NCBI RefSeq assembly: GCF_900116905.1
Contig: NZ_FPCG01000004.1
Coordinates: 247,862 to 311,861, forward strand
Direction of reading: 5' to 3'
DNA: 64,000 bases
From: Micrococcus terreus
GTDB lineage: Bacteria > Actinomycetota > Actinomycetes > Actinomycetales > Micrococcaceae
How positions within the stretch are numbered: the stretch's first letter is position 1; every line of letters begins with the position of its first letter. The notes beneath the pieces are model-generated. The model saw only the letters and a list, made by a program, of their open reading frames with translations. It was not told the DNA's origin and did not search any database. Below, in pieces: positions 8,449 to 16,215 of the stretch. Made by a program: the position numbers and the translations under genes.

Positions 8449-8687
8449 GGCAGACCTCTGGTGTCTCTGGGGTGGGGGACGTGGCCAGTTTAGGATCCGG
8501 ACGAAGCGCCGGACAGCGTTCGGAGACCTGCGGCGTCATGTGCGCGGGTCATCGGGCGCTGACGGCTGAGCGCGGAGTCCTGGCATTGACGGTGTCCGCG
8601 CCGAACAGCGGCAGCCCGCCCGGAGCTGACTCGTCCCCACCGGGAACCCGGGACCTCGTGCCGCGCTCCTGCTGGAGTAGCTAGCCG

Positions 8688-8730
8688 GTCCGCACAGCTG
8701 AGCACACCCGCGATGCTCAGCTGTGCGGAC
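8688..8730. terminator. 17-bp perfect inverted repeat after the MerR gene
   Basis: GTCCGCACAGCTGAGCA (8688-8704) and TGCTCAGCTGTGCGGAC (8714-8730) pair perfectly around a 9-base loop, 14 bases past the stop of the MerR-type gene. CGTGCCGC upstream (near 8657) and GCGGCACG (8731-8738) can extend the pairing. It is probably a terminator; no T-run follows on the minus strand. Confidence 0.5.
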
Positions 8731-8744
8731 GCGGCACGGCGGAA

Positions 8745-9539
8745 TCAGCTTCGAGACACCGGCTGCTGCAGCTCAGTCACCCAGTCGGCTTGGTCCTCGG
8801 CCTCGGCCCGGACGTACAGCTCACGGCATGACCCGGCGGGTTCGTACCCGTTGTCCACGATCCAGCGATGCATCTCCTGCCAGCTCTCATGGATGGTCGT
8901 CATCGGTCCCAGGTGCACACCGCACACGGCCTGCACTGCTGGCAGGTCGACGAGTTCGGTGCCCTGAGGTGCCTGGCTGAGGCTGGTTGCATAGCCGACC
9001 ACGACGTCCATGCCGTCGTCGCTGGGCGCGTAAGTCGCCACGGGCGTCTCCAATGCGCCCGGAGCATGGGCGATCGCATCAGCGACGGCGTCGAACATCG
9101 GGCCGATGTGCTCGCCCATCCGGTCTGGGTCGAGCGTCGCAGTCCGGGCGATCAGCCGCAGTGCGGGCTGGGACTTGATGACGTAGTCGGTGGGCATGTG
9201 GTTCTCCTTCTCGATCATCCGGAGCCTCGACTCAACCGCCGCCAGCCTGGTCCTGACGGCGCGCTCCTCGGCCTCCAACTCCACCTGTCTGAGGCGAAGC
9301 ATGCCCCGCAACTCGCGCGGACCCACGTCGTCGACAAGCAGCTCACGCACCTGCTCGAGAGTGAAGCCGAGGTCCTTGAGAGCTACGAGACGGTTGAGGG
9401 CGTGGAGCTGCTCGGGATCGTAGGAGCGGTAGCCGGTGCCCACATCCACGTGCGCAGGCCGCAGCAGCCCGATCGCGTCGTAGTGGCGCAGCATCCGAAC
9501 CGACACCTGACCGAGTCGGGCGAAGTCTCCGATCTTCAT
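8745..9539 (-). CDS. MerR-family regulator with GyrI-like effector-binding domain
   Basis: Residues 1-70 are a MerR winged HTH (MKIGDFARLGQVSVRMLRHYDAIGLL, then GYRSYDPEQL). A coiled-coil dimerisation helix spans about 75-115, and a C-terminal GyrI/BltR-like ligand-binding domain spans about 118-260 (MPTDYVIKSQPALRLIARTAT, TIHESWQEMHRWIVDNGYE, RELYV). Such proteins activate efflux or stress genes on binding small hydrophobic molecules. Two ATGs are adjacent; the second (9539) is better spaced from the AAAGGA site. A TTGACC element lies upstream. No target gene is adjacent on the same transcript. Confidence 0.88.
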   Translation of the reverse strand: MKIGDFARLGQVSVRMLRHYDAIGLLRPAHVDVGTGYRSYDPEQLHALNRLVALKDLGFTLEQVRELLVDDVGPRELRGMLRLRQVELEAEERAVRTRLAAVESRLRMIEKENHMPTDYVIKSQPALRLIARTATLDPDRMGEHIGPMFDAVADAIAHAPGALETPVATYAPSDDGMDVVVGYATSLSQAPQGTELVDLPAVQAVCGVHLGPMTTIHESWQEMHRWIVDNGYEPAGSCRELYVRAEAEDQADWVTELQQPVSRS

Positions 9540-9548
9540 CATGCGTCC

Positions 9549-9579
9549 TTTGTTCCAGCTGCCACAGTGTGAGGGTCAA
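9549..9579 (-). promoter_or_regulatory. MerR-type autoregulatory promoter (tentative)
   Basis: On the minus strand, TTGACC (9579-9574) is followed by CTCACACTGTGGCAG containing the small dyad CACA/TGTG. A 19-base spacer leads to a weak -10 (AACAAA). The long spacer with central dyad is the usual MerR promoter geometry, but the -10 is poor. Confidence 0.3.
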
Positions 9580-9720
9580 GTCCTGCGCCGCAGATCTCTC
9601 GCAGACGCACCCGACACGCGACTGCCCACTGACCGGGGCGCCCAGATGGAGCCACCATGAAAACAGCTAAACCTACAGGAATGCAGGTCCGACTTTTTCG
9701 ATGCCACGAGACATCATGCG

Positions 9721-9763
9721 GTCGGGCTGACAGGTATTGAACCTGCGACCCCTTGACCCCCAG
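9721..9763. repeat. distal attachment site: partial copy of the tRNA-Pro 3' half
   Basis: This 43-base segment repeats positions 23774-23816, the 3' end of the tRNA-Pro(GGG) gene plus one base, with only two adjacent differences (TA instead of AT in the T-loop). The match ends exactly after the anticodon CCC(CAG on the plus strand), where the sequence diverges. It is in the same orientation as the tRNA copy, as expected for the displaced tRNA end left by a tyrosine integrase. Confidence 0.85.
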
Positions 9764-10008
9764 GCGTCCAGACTGCTCCCGCGAGACCGGATTCTGCGTG
9801 ATTCCGGCCGTCAGGCTGCCCCTAGCCCCTGCTTCTTGATCACTTTCGTCGTGCCGTGCTTCTACGCGCCGATCACTCCGCGGCGTCGTGAACGGTCCGG
9901 GTTAGCCCCCGGGTTCGGCCTGATGTACCTACGACCCCCTCGTTCGTTGTGGGTGGAGGGTGTACCGTCTCGAAAGTCAGACCATCAACCAACGATTGGA
10001 GTTTCACC
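9764..10008. other. non-coding leader region of the island
   Basis: No convincing ORF is present in these 245 bases between the distal attachment site and the first island gene. The end carries the ribosome binding site of the dehydrogenase (TTGGAG, 9996-10001). The 181 bases on the chromosomal side (9540-9720) also hold no gene, only the MerR promoter. Confidence 0.5.
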
Positions 10009-11175
10009 ATGAAGGCTGTGGTCTATCAGGGACCGCACGATGTCGCAGTCACGGATGTTCCGGACGCGAAGATCGAGCGGCCCACCGATGTGCTGGTCAG
10101 GGTGACAACGACCAACATCTGCGGCTCGGACCTGCACATGTACGAGGGGCGAACCTCCTTCGAGAAGGGCCGGACGTTCGGTCACGAGAACATGGGAGAG
10201 GTGGTGGAGATCGGCAAGGGAGTTGAGAAGGTCAAGGTGGGCGACCGGGTCGTGCTGCCCTTCAACATCTCGTGCGGGTTCTGCAAGAACTGCGAGCGCG
10301 GGCTCACGAACTACTGCCTGACGACGCAACCTGACCCGTCGGCCGCCGGTGCGGCCTACGGCTTCGCCGAAATGGGCCAGTACGGCGGCGGGCAGGCAGA
10401 ACTGCTCCGGGTGCCCTTCGGAGACCACAACGCGCTGCGCCTGGGTGAAGACGCGCAGGACAAGGAGAACGACTACGTCATGCTCTCCGACATCTTCCCC
10501 ACCGGCTACCACGCCACCGAGATGGCCGGCGTGATCCCGGGCGACAGCGTCGTGATCGCCGGGGCCGGCCCCGTGGGACTGATGGCCGCCCTGTCCGCGA
10601 CGATCAAGGGTGCCTCGAAGGTGATGGTGGTCGATCGTCATCCCGACCGGCTCGCGCTGGCCGAGCAGATCGGAGCGATCGCCATCGACGACTCCAAGGT
10701 CGACCCCGTGCAGGCTGTGCTGGACGAGACCATGGGGCTCGGAGCCGACCGCGGCTGCGAGTGCGTCGGATACCAGGCCCACGATCCTGAGGGCAACGAA
10801 GATCCGGCTGCCACCTTGAACATGCTCATCAACTCGGTGCGGTTCACCGGCGGGATCGGCACCGTCGGCGTGTTCGTGCCCCAGGACCCGGGGGCCAAGG
10901 ACGAATTGGCCAAGCAGGGCAAGGTGGCCATCGACTTCGGCACCCACTGGTTCAAGGGACAGACCATGGGTAACGGTCAGGCCCCGGTCAAGCGGTACAA
11001 CCGTCGGCTGCGAGACCTCATTGCGGCTGACAAGGCGAAGCCGTCCTGGATCGTCTCCCACGAGATCTCGCTGGATCAGGCTGCCGACGCCTACAGGAAC
11101 TTCGACTCCAGGTCCGAGGGTTGGACCAAGGTCGTCATCAAGCCCGGCATGTCCAACGGAAAAGCGGCAAGCTGA
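10009..11175 (+). CDS. zinc-dependent dehydrogenase, glutathione-independent formaldehyde dehydrogenase-like
   Basis: The 388-residue protein is a medium-chain zinc alcohol dehydrogenase of the FdhA-like subgroup. Catalytic zinc ligands are in NICGSDLHMYEG and FGHENMGEV; the structural-zinc cysteines are in SCGFCKNCERGLTNYC; the NAD site is VVIAGAGPVGLMAALSA. The subgroup-type insert ADRGCECVGYQAHDP...PAATLNMLINSVR is present. It would oxidise formaldehyde or another small aldehyde/alcohol with NAD. ATG at 10009 has TTGGAG 7 bases upstream. One base separates its stop from the next gene, so it heads a three-gene operon with a DJ-1-type protein and a small monooxygenase. Confidence 0.88.
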   Translation: MKAVVYQGPHDVAVTDVPDAKIERPTDVLVRVTTTNICGSDLHMYEGRTSFEKGRTFGHENMGEVVEIGKGVEKVKVGDRVVLPFNISCGFCKNCERGLTNYCLTTQPDPSAAGAAYGFAEMGQYGGGQAELLRVPFGDHNALRLGEDAQDKENDYVMLSDIFPTGYHATEMAGVIPGDSVVIAGAGPVGLMAALSATIKGASKVMVVDRHPDRLALAEQIGAIAIDDSKVDPVQAVLDETMGLGADRGCECVGYQAHDPEGNEDPAATLNMLINSVRFTGGIGTVGVFVPQDPGAKDELAKQGKVAIDFGTHWFKGQTMGNGQAPVKRYNRRLRDLIAADKAKPSWIVSHEISLDQAADAYRNFDSRSEGWTKVVIKPGMSNGKAAS

Positions 11176-11176
11176 T

Positions 11177-11746
11177 ATGGCAGCAGATCTTCAGGGCAAG
11201 AAGGTCGCAATCCTCGCCGCCGATGGAGTCGAACGCGTTGAGCTCGAGCAACCCCGCGAAGTACTGGACCGCGCGGGCGCTCAGACCGAGGTCCTCTCGA
11301 TCCACGACGGCGAGATCAAGGCCCGTAAGAACGACCTGGATGAAGCGGGCACGTTCACCGTCGACGGGCTGGTCGCCGACGCCTCGGTGGGCGACTACGA
11401 CGCCCTGCTGCTTCCCGGCGGCACGGTGAACCCCGACCAGCTCCGGGTCGACAAGGACGCCGTTTCCTTCGTCCGCGACTTCGTCGAGAGCGGCAAGCCA
11501 GTGGCGGCGATCTGTCACGGGCCGTGGACGTTGATCGAGGCTGGCGTGGCCGCCGGTCGCACCCTGACGTCGTTCCCGAGCATTCGCACCGACCTGCGCA
11601 ACGCCGGTGCGGAGGTCGTCGACCAGGAGGTGGTGGTCGACGGGAACCTGATCACCAGCCGCTCGCCGGAGGACCTGCCGGCGTTCTCCGAGGCGATAGT
11701 GTCCCAACTCGCGGGCACCCCGACAAAGGAAGAGGAGAAGTCATGA
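11177..11746 (+). CDS. DJ-1/PfpI-family protein (glyoxalase III/deglycase-like)
   Basis: This 189-residue protein fits the type 1 glutamine amidotransferase-like DJ-1/PfpI family: GKKVAILAADGVERVELEQPREVL at the N-terminus, DYDALLLPGGTVNPDQLR in the middle, and the nucleophile elbow VAAICHGPWTLIEAG with catalytic Cys followed by His. Members include intracellular proteases, glyoxalases and deglycases. The start ATG follows the dehydrogenase stop by one base (TGA-T-ATG), implying translational coupling. With the aldehyde-type dehydrogenase upstream, reactive carbonyl detoxification is the likely job; this is inference. Confidence 0.88.
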   Translation: MAADLQGKKVAILAADGVERVELEQPREVLDRAGAQTEVLSIHDGEIKARKNDLDEAGTFTVDGLVADASVGDYDALLLPGGTVNPDQLRVDKDAVSFVRDFVESGKPVAAICHGPWTLIEAGVAAGRTLTSFPSIRTDLRNAGAEVVDQEVVVDGNLITSRSPEDLPAFSEAIVSQLAGTPTKEEEKS

Positions 11747-12045
11747 GTGTGACCAAGGGATTGCTGGTCAGGTTTGACGCGTTGCCCGGGAAGGAGGACG
11801 ACGTGAAGGAGTTCCTTGACAGCGGACGTGCGCTTGTTGAGGACGAGCAGGCGACCACCGCGTGGTTCGCGATCCGCCTCGGGCCGACCTCGTTCGGGAT
11901 CTTCGACGTGTTCCCCGATGACGCCGGACGTGACGCCCACCTGACCGGCCCTGTTGCGGTGGCTCTCGGCGAGCAGACGGGCACGTTGTTCTCCGAACCG
12001 ACGATCGAGAAGCTCGACGTACTGGGCTCCAAACTCCCCGCCTGA
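11743..12045 (+). CDS. antibiotic biosynthesis monooxygenase (ABM) domain protein
   Basis: A 100-residue ABM-fold protein (dimeric alpha-beta ferredoxin-like): TKGLLVRFDALPGKEDDVKEFLDSGRALVEDEQATTAWFAIRLGPTSFGIFDVFPDD, then the final IEKLDVLGSKLPA. It overlaps the upstream gene by four bases (ATGA) with AGAGGAG just before it. Small ABM proteins oxidise quinols or act as stress-associated monooxygenases without cofactors; some only bind ligands. It belongs to the dehydrogenase/DJ-1 operon. A short hairpin CGGGCT/AGCCCG at 12102-12118 may end this transcript. Confidence 0.85.
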   Translation: MSVTKGLLVRFDALPGKEDDVKEFLDSGRALVEDEQATTAWFAIRLGPTSFGIFDVFPDDAGRDAHLTGPVAVALGEQTGTLFSEPTIEKLDVLGSKLPA

Positions 12046-12186
12046 CACCACAGGACGGGAGCACTGGCCCAGAGAGGAGGGGTCGCCGCGCGCGGTGACT
12101 TCGGGCTTACACAGCCCGCTGACGTCGTGGCAGCGGCCCCTTCTCCTGCGGCCTTTCGCTCATCACCAACAGATCGAGGAACCGCG

Positions 12187-13317
12187 ATGACAGGAACTGA
12201 CGACGGCGTTGCCACGACGCGTTCACCCGAGGTAGCAGTGATCGGGGGCGGGATCGTTGGTCTGTCGACGGCGTACGCTCTTCGGGAGCAGGGCGTGCCG
12301 GTGCGTTTGTACGAGGCTGGTCTGCCCGGGACGGGTCAGTCCGCAGGCGAGTCGCGGATCTTCCGACATGCCCACGACGACCCGCGACTCGTTGCTTTCG
12401 CGCGCGAAAGCCGCGGCGTATGGGATGAGTGGGCCGAACACTTCGACGTCGAGCTGGTCTCATCAGACGGTGTCCTGGCGATCGGAGACAGCGCCCTGGA
12501 GCGGCTGCGGGTGCTCGACCAGGTCGGCGGCGTGGAAGCGCACGAGATCGACGCGGCCGAGGTCGCCCAGAGGATGCCGCTGCTCGCTGGCTACTCGGGG
12601 CCGGCGGTGCTCGACGAGTCGGGCGGCGCGATCCGCACCCGCGCCGCGATCACGGCACTCACGGGTGCCCTGGCAGATGCGGTCACCACCGGTGAGGTCA
12701 TCTCCATCGATCCCCGCGCCGACGGGACGGTCGAGGTCCGCAGCGTCACCGACCGGGCTGTCTACTCCAAGGTGGTCGTGTGCGCCGGCCGGGAAACCGC
12801 CCGCCTGGCACGCAGCGTCGGCCTGTCGCTGCCGGTTCGCCTTGCCGCACACGTCCGGCTGACCTTCGACGTGAAAGCCGCCGCCCCGGCACGAGTCGCT
12901 TGCCTGCAGGACAGCAGCGGCGTCTATGGCGAAGTCGGCGTCTACGCGACGCCGCTACCGGGCAACAGCAGCTATTCGGTCGGACTCAGCGACACCGTCG
13001 GCGTCCGCGACGACGGTACTTTCATTGACCCGGCGGCCATTCGGTCGCTGGACGAACGCGCACGCGAATACGTGACACGGGCGCTGCCCGGTCTCCACCC
13101 AGAGCCGCGCGACTTCCTTCACTGCTGGGTGACCGACCTCCCGTGGAGTGAGGACGGCGTGGCCGTGTGGGAGGCAGGGTCTGTCTTTTTTGTGGCCGGT
13201 CACAATCTGTTCAAGCAGGCACCTGCGCTGGGGCGCGCTCTTGCCCAGGCTGCGACCGGCGGCGGTCTCCGCGCCGAGCTCACGCCCGAAGCGTGCCTCG
13301 GCGAGGCTCAGGGCTAG
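12187..13317 (+). CDS. FAD-dependent oxidoreductase (DAO/sarcosine oxidase-like)
   Basis: The 376-residue protein has an N-terminal FAD-binding Rossmann motif (VAVIGGGIVGLSTAYALREQGVPVRLYEAG), the DAO-family GESRIFRHAHDDPRL segment, and KVVVCAGRETARLARSVGLSLPVR in the centre. The C-terminal FFVAGHNLFKQAPALGRALAQAATGG closes the FAD site. It resembles monomeric sarcosine or N-methyltryptophan oxidases, which oxidise secondary or tertiary amines to release formaldehyde or another aldehyde. That would link it to the formaldehyde-dehydrogenase-like operon 140 bases upstream. ATG 12187 with AGGAA is the chosen start. Confidence 0.82.
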   Translation: MTGTDDGVATTRSPEVAVIGGGIVGLSTAYALREQGVPVRLYEAGLPGTGQSAGESRIFRHAHDDPRLVAFARESRGVWDEWAEHFDVELVSSDGVLAIGDSALERLRVLDQVGGVEAHEIDAAEVAQRMPLLAGYSGPAVLDESGGAIRTRAAITALTGALADAVTTGEVISIDPRADGTVEVRSVTDRAVYSKVVVCAGRETARLARSVGLSLPVRLAAHVRLTFDVKAAAPARVACLQDSSGVYGEVGVYATPLPGNSSYSVGLSDTVGVRDDGTFIDPAAIRSLDERAREYVTRALPGLHPEPRDFLHCWVTDLPWSEDGVAVWEAGSVFFVAGHNLFKQAPALGRALAQAATGGGLRAELTPEACLGEAQG

Positions 13318-13320
13318 GGC

Positions 13321-13506
13321 GTGTCTCCCCATCGCGTGGGGGTACTACATGCCTTACGAGGCCGGATCCCGAGCCCGCTGCTTGAAGAAGCGGACCGCAG
13401 GAGACTCGAAGACAACCCTGAGAATCGACGAGCTGTGGCTTTGTCGTTCCTGACTCGTCTGCAGCTCGACGGAGACGCCTCGACGACGAAACATGGTGAC
13501 GAGTAG
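13321..13506 (+). CDS. small ORF coupled to the PIN-like gene (possible antitoxin)
   Basis: An open frame of up to 61 codons starting at GTG 13321 (or GTG 13336) ends in TAG at 13504-13506, overlapping the GTG start of the next gene. The C-terminal part (LEEADRRRLEDNPENRRAVALSFLTRLQLDG) is helical and charged, as in small antitoxins. No ribosome binding site stands out and the start is uncertain. I list it because of the start-stop overlap; it could be spurious. Confidence 0.35.
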   Translation: MSPHRVGVLHALRGRIPSPLLEEADRRRLEDNPENRRAVALSFLTRLQLDGDASTTKHGDE

Positions 13507-14732
13507 TGCACGAGGTTGGGTTGAAACTCTCGCATCCAGCCGTATACCTGGATCAGTGGGTATGGATTCGACTCGCTCGCGCGAACGTCGGACGCCCCCA
13601 GCATAACGAGGACCAGCGAGTGCTGGATGCGGTACGAGCCGCTGCCGCGAGGGGAGTCCGCTTTCCGCTGTCAGCGATCCACTATGCGGAAACCGGGCGC
13701 ATCTTGGACTGGCGACAGCGGAAGAACCTCACCGATGTGGTCGCGCCTATCTCGCTCATGCAAACGATCCGAGCGCAGCCTGTGCTCATGCGACATCAGT
13801 TCCTGGTTGCGCTTCACGAGACGCTTGGACGCCCCGCATTCCGCCCGCCGCGACCCGAGGTCCTCGGCGTTGGCGTCCATTGGGCGTTCAGCGGTGTGCA
13901 GGCCTTATTCAAAGTCGTGAACGACGAAGGGCAGGTGATCGACGTCGACACGACGCGTCTACGACATCTCAATCAGTACGCCGAGGCTGCAGTGTTCGCT
14001 GGCCCTTTGCCGGACGAGCTACCGGGCCTGGTTGATCTCGGATACGTCGCGCCGCGCGTTCTCGAGAGCCGTCCCGGTAGTCGCGTCGAATACGAGCAAT
14101 GGCTCTCAGAGCAGCTCGCCGACCGCAGCCCCGACACGGACGAGCTACGAGCCTTAGTGATGGCGCGCGAGATCCATCACGAGTACACCGACCTGCTCAA
14201 CGACCTCTTCGCCGACTATCGGCTTACGCTGTCGATGATCACCGGGGGTAGCACCGGCATGGCAAGCCGCGCGAAGGCCGTCGCGTTCATGGAACGTGTT
14301 CCCACAGCCCGGATCTCCGCGGACATGAAAGCGCTGCTTTTCCGGAACAAGGGGCGTAGCTGGTCTTGGAACATGCTTCGAGATATCGACGCGCTCAGCC
14401 TTGCCATCCCCTACTGTCATGTCGTCGTCACCGACAAGGACGCAGCCGACCTCCTCGGCCGCACCGGCGCCGGGACACGGCACGGCACGAAAGTTGTCGC
14501 AAAGCTCCACAGCCTTCCTGAACTCCTTGACGACATCACGTCGAGTGTAGATCATATCTCGAGTAAGACAGCCTGGGACGAACTCGGCCCCGGTGACAGC
14601 GAGTACCATCTCCAGACACCTGAGCCTCTGCCGTACGACGACCGGCTGCTCGGCGCATCCATGCGATTGGTCGACGCTTCAGGTCGGGCTTTCTCCATGC
14701 CGAACTCCGGCGTCAGGACTGCAAATTCTTGA
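13506..14732 (+). CDS. PIN-like nuclease domain protein (hypothetical)
   Basis: A 408-residue protein starting at GTG 13506. Three separated acidic motifs look like a PIN-type RNase core: VYLDQWVWIRLA (Asp about residue 16), the AIHYAETGRI segment (Glu), and the C-terminal RDIDALSLAIPYCHVVVTDKDAADLL with several Asp. A long helical insertion lies between them (about residues 80-280). PIN nucleases cut RNA and are frequent toxins or defence effectors. The assignment is from motif order only. The start overlaps the stop of a 61-codon ORF, which suggests coupled expression. It lies in the mobile island. Confidence 0.6.
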   Translation: MHEVGLKLSHPAVYLDQWVWIRLARANVGRPQHNEDQRVLDAVRAAAARGVRFPLSAIHYAETGRILDWRQRKNLTDVVAPISLMQTIRAQPVLMRHQFLVALHETLGRPAFRPPRPEVLGVGVHWAFSGVQALFKVVNDEGQVIDVDTTRLRHLNQYAEAAVFAGPLPDELPGLVDLGYVAPRVLESRPGSRVEYEQWLSEQLADRSPDTDELRALVMAREIHHEYTDLLNDLFADYRLTLSMITGGSTGMASRAKAVAFMERVPTARISADMKALLFRNKGRSWSWNMLRDIDALSLAIPYCHVVVTDKDAADLLGRTGAGTRHGTKVVAKLHSLPELLDDITSSVDHISSKTAWDELGPGDSEYHLQTPEPLPYDDRLLGASMRLVDASGRAFSMPNSGVRTANS

Positions 14733-14904
14733 GCAGATGCCTACCGCCCCTTGAGCATCGCCTCATCGATCTGGCCGAGGCAAACCACTCCGTTGAGAAC
14801 GAACCCCTTGACAGACGTGCTCACAGCCGTGGACTCCAGATCGGTGCGGCACACTCTGGAGATGGTCAGCTGTAGACCGCGCTCACATCCTCGTGGAAGA
14901 TCCG

Positions 14905-14916
14905 TATGCTGGAATA
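14905..14916 (+). promoter_or_regulatory. -10 box of a leaderless promoter
   Basis: TATGCT (14905-14910) ends six bases before the ATG at 14917, which would place the transcription start on the start codon. No clear -35 is visible at the expected distance. Confidence 0.45.
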
Positions 14917-16167
14917 ATGACCTTCACCGCTCTGCATCGCGCCCTCGGGTCCGCTCCTGGACCGCTGACGGACGAACTGCTGGATGCGGCGGTGAGCGAC
15001 GGCGTCGTGGAGACGAACGATCTGGACTGGAAGTCAGAGTTGCCGCCGGCGAAGGGACTACCGCAAACGGACTTCCCCAAGGATGTCGCAGCGATGGCGA
15101 ACAGTGGCGGCGGCATCATCGTGTTCGGAGTACGCGAGTCGCAGAAGGCCGCGACAGAGCGGGTCGACGTCGGAGAGTTCGATGAAGCGTACGAGCGATC
15201 CCTGCGCTCCGCAGCGATCACCGCTATCTCCCCGCCTGTCTTCGGCCTCAACGTGCACCGTCTCGGAGTTGAGGGTGCACGTGCTGTCGTCGTGGAAGTG
15301 CCGGCAAGCGTCGACGGACCGCACCTGATCTACCGCAACGACTACTTCGGCGCGCCGGTGCGCAACGACTCCGACACCGTATGGATGAAGGAACGACAGA
15401 TCGAGGCGATGTACCGAGCTCGCTTCGATGAACGCCGCCACGCCAGCGAAGCACTCGACAACCTGTATGCCGAGACCGCGGGTGGGCGGACCACGAGCGA
15501 ACGCGCCTGGCTGATCGCTGTCGCCCACCCGCACCTCCCTCGCCGCCACAACCGCCTGACGCACGACGGAGCGCGCGACGTGCTGACCCGGGCCGAAGGC
15601 CTCGCCCTGTTCCACGCCGGACGTGGCGGTGTGCACCCGCTGGAGAACGTCGACCGGCACAATCCACGACCGGGGTTGCGCCGTTGGGTCGCCGTCAACA
15701 CCGCAACAGGCGATCGATCAATGTGGAAGGAAGCATGGGCGAGTCTCCACCACGACGGATCAGTCACGCTCGCAGCCGCAATCGGCGGCCATCGCATGAG
15801 TAGCGACGGGTACTTCGAGGGATCGCAGGTCCAGTCGGACGCGGTCGAGTGCGGCGTTGCAGACCTGATGGCTCTCATCAGGGCGACCGCCGACGCGACG
15901 GGCAACGATGAGTACGACGTGCGCGTCGGGATCGAGTGGTCCGGTTCAGAGCCACTGGCGATCCTGACTGTGAACAACCTCGGTCACTCTTACGACGGTG
16001 TCTCCACGCCATTGCATCGCTACATACCTGTCGAGACCACCGTGAACGCGGTGGAGGCCGACCTGGACTTCTACTGGCACGTTCACGACCTCGCTCAGGA
16101 TTGCGTCAACCAAGGCGGTGTATCAAACGTACGGCTGATCCGTCCGCCCGAGCGCGAGGAGGCATAG
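14917..16167 (+). CDS. AlbA_2 (Schlafen-type) putative DNA-binding protein
   Basis: The 416-residue protein has an AlbA_2 domain at about residues 25-150: ETNDLDWKSELPPAKG, then DVAAMANSGGGIIVFGVRES and the closing VEVPASVDGPHLIY. The rest (about 180-416) is unrecognised, with IGGHRMSSDGYFEGSQVQSDAVE and a Trp/His-rich C-terminal region. AlbA_2 proteins are nucleic-acid-associated and common in mobile elements and defence loci. The frame could start at GTG 14893, but the -10 box TATGCT favours leaderless ATG 14917. It is convergent with the methylase, 48 bases apart. Confidence 0.8.
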   Translation: MTFTALHRALGSAPGPLTDELLDAAVSDGVVETNDLDWKSELPPAKGLPQTDFPKDVAAMANSGGGIIVFGVRESQKAATERVDVGEFDEAYERSLRSAAITAISPPVFGLNVHRLGVEGARAVVVEVPASVDGPHLIYRNDYFGAPVRNDSDTVWMKERQIEAMYRARFDERRHASEALDNLYAETAGGRTTSERAWLIAVAHPHLPRRHNRLTHDGARDVLTRAEGLALFHAGRGGVHPLENVDRHNPRPGLRRWVAVNTATGDRSMWKEAWASLHHDGSVTLAAAIGGHRMSSDGYFEGSQVQSDAVECGVADLMALIRATADATGNDEYDVRVGIEWSGSEPLAILTVNNLGHSYDGVSTPLHRYIPVETTVNAVEADLDFYWHVHDLAQDCVNQGGVSNVRLIRPPEREEA

Positions 16168-16215
16168 TTCTTCCGCCACTTCTGCGGTGGGCGGGCTTCG
16201 TCCCGTAGGAGCGGG

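Noticed and set aside
14733..14904. TTGACA near 14806 as a -35 for the AlbA gene
   Set aside because: It lies about 90 bases upstream of the only good -10 (14905), so the spacing does not fit.
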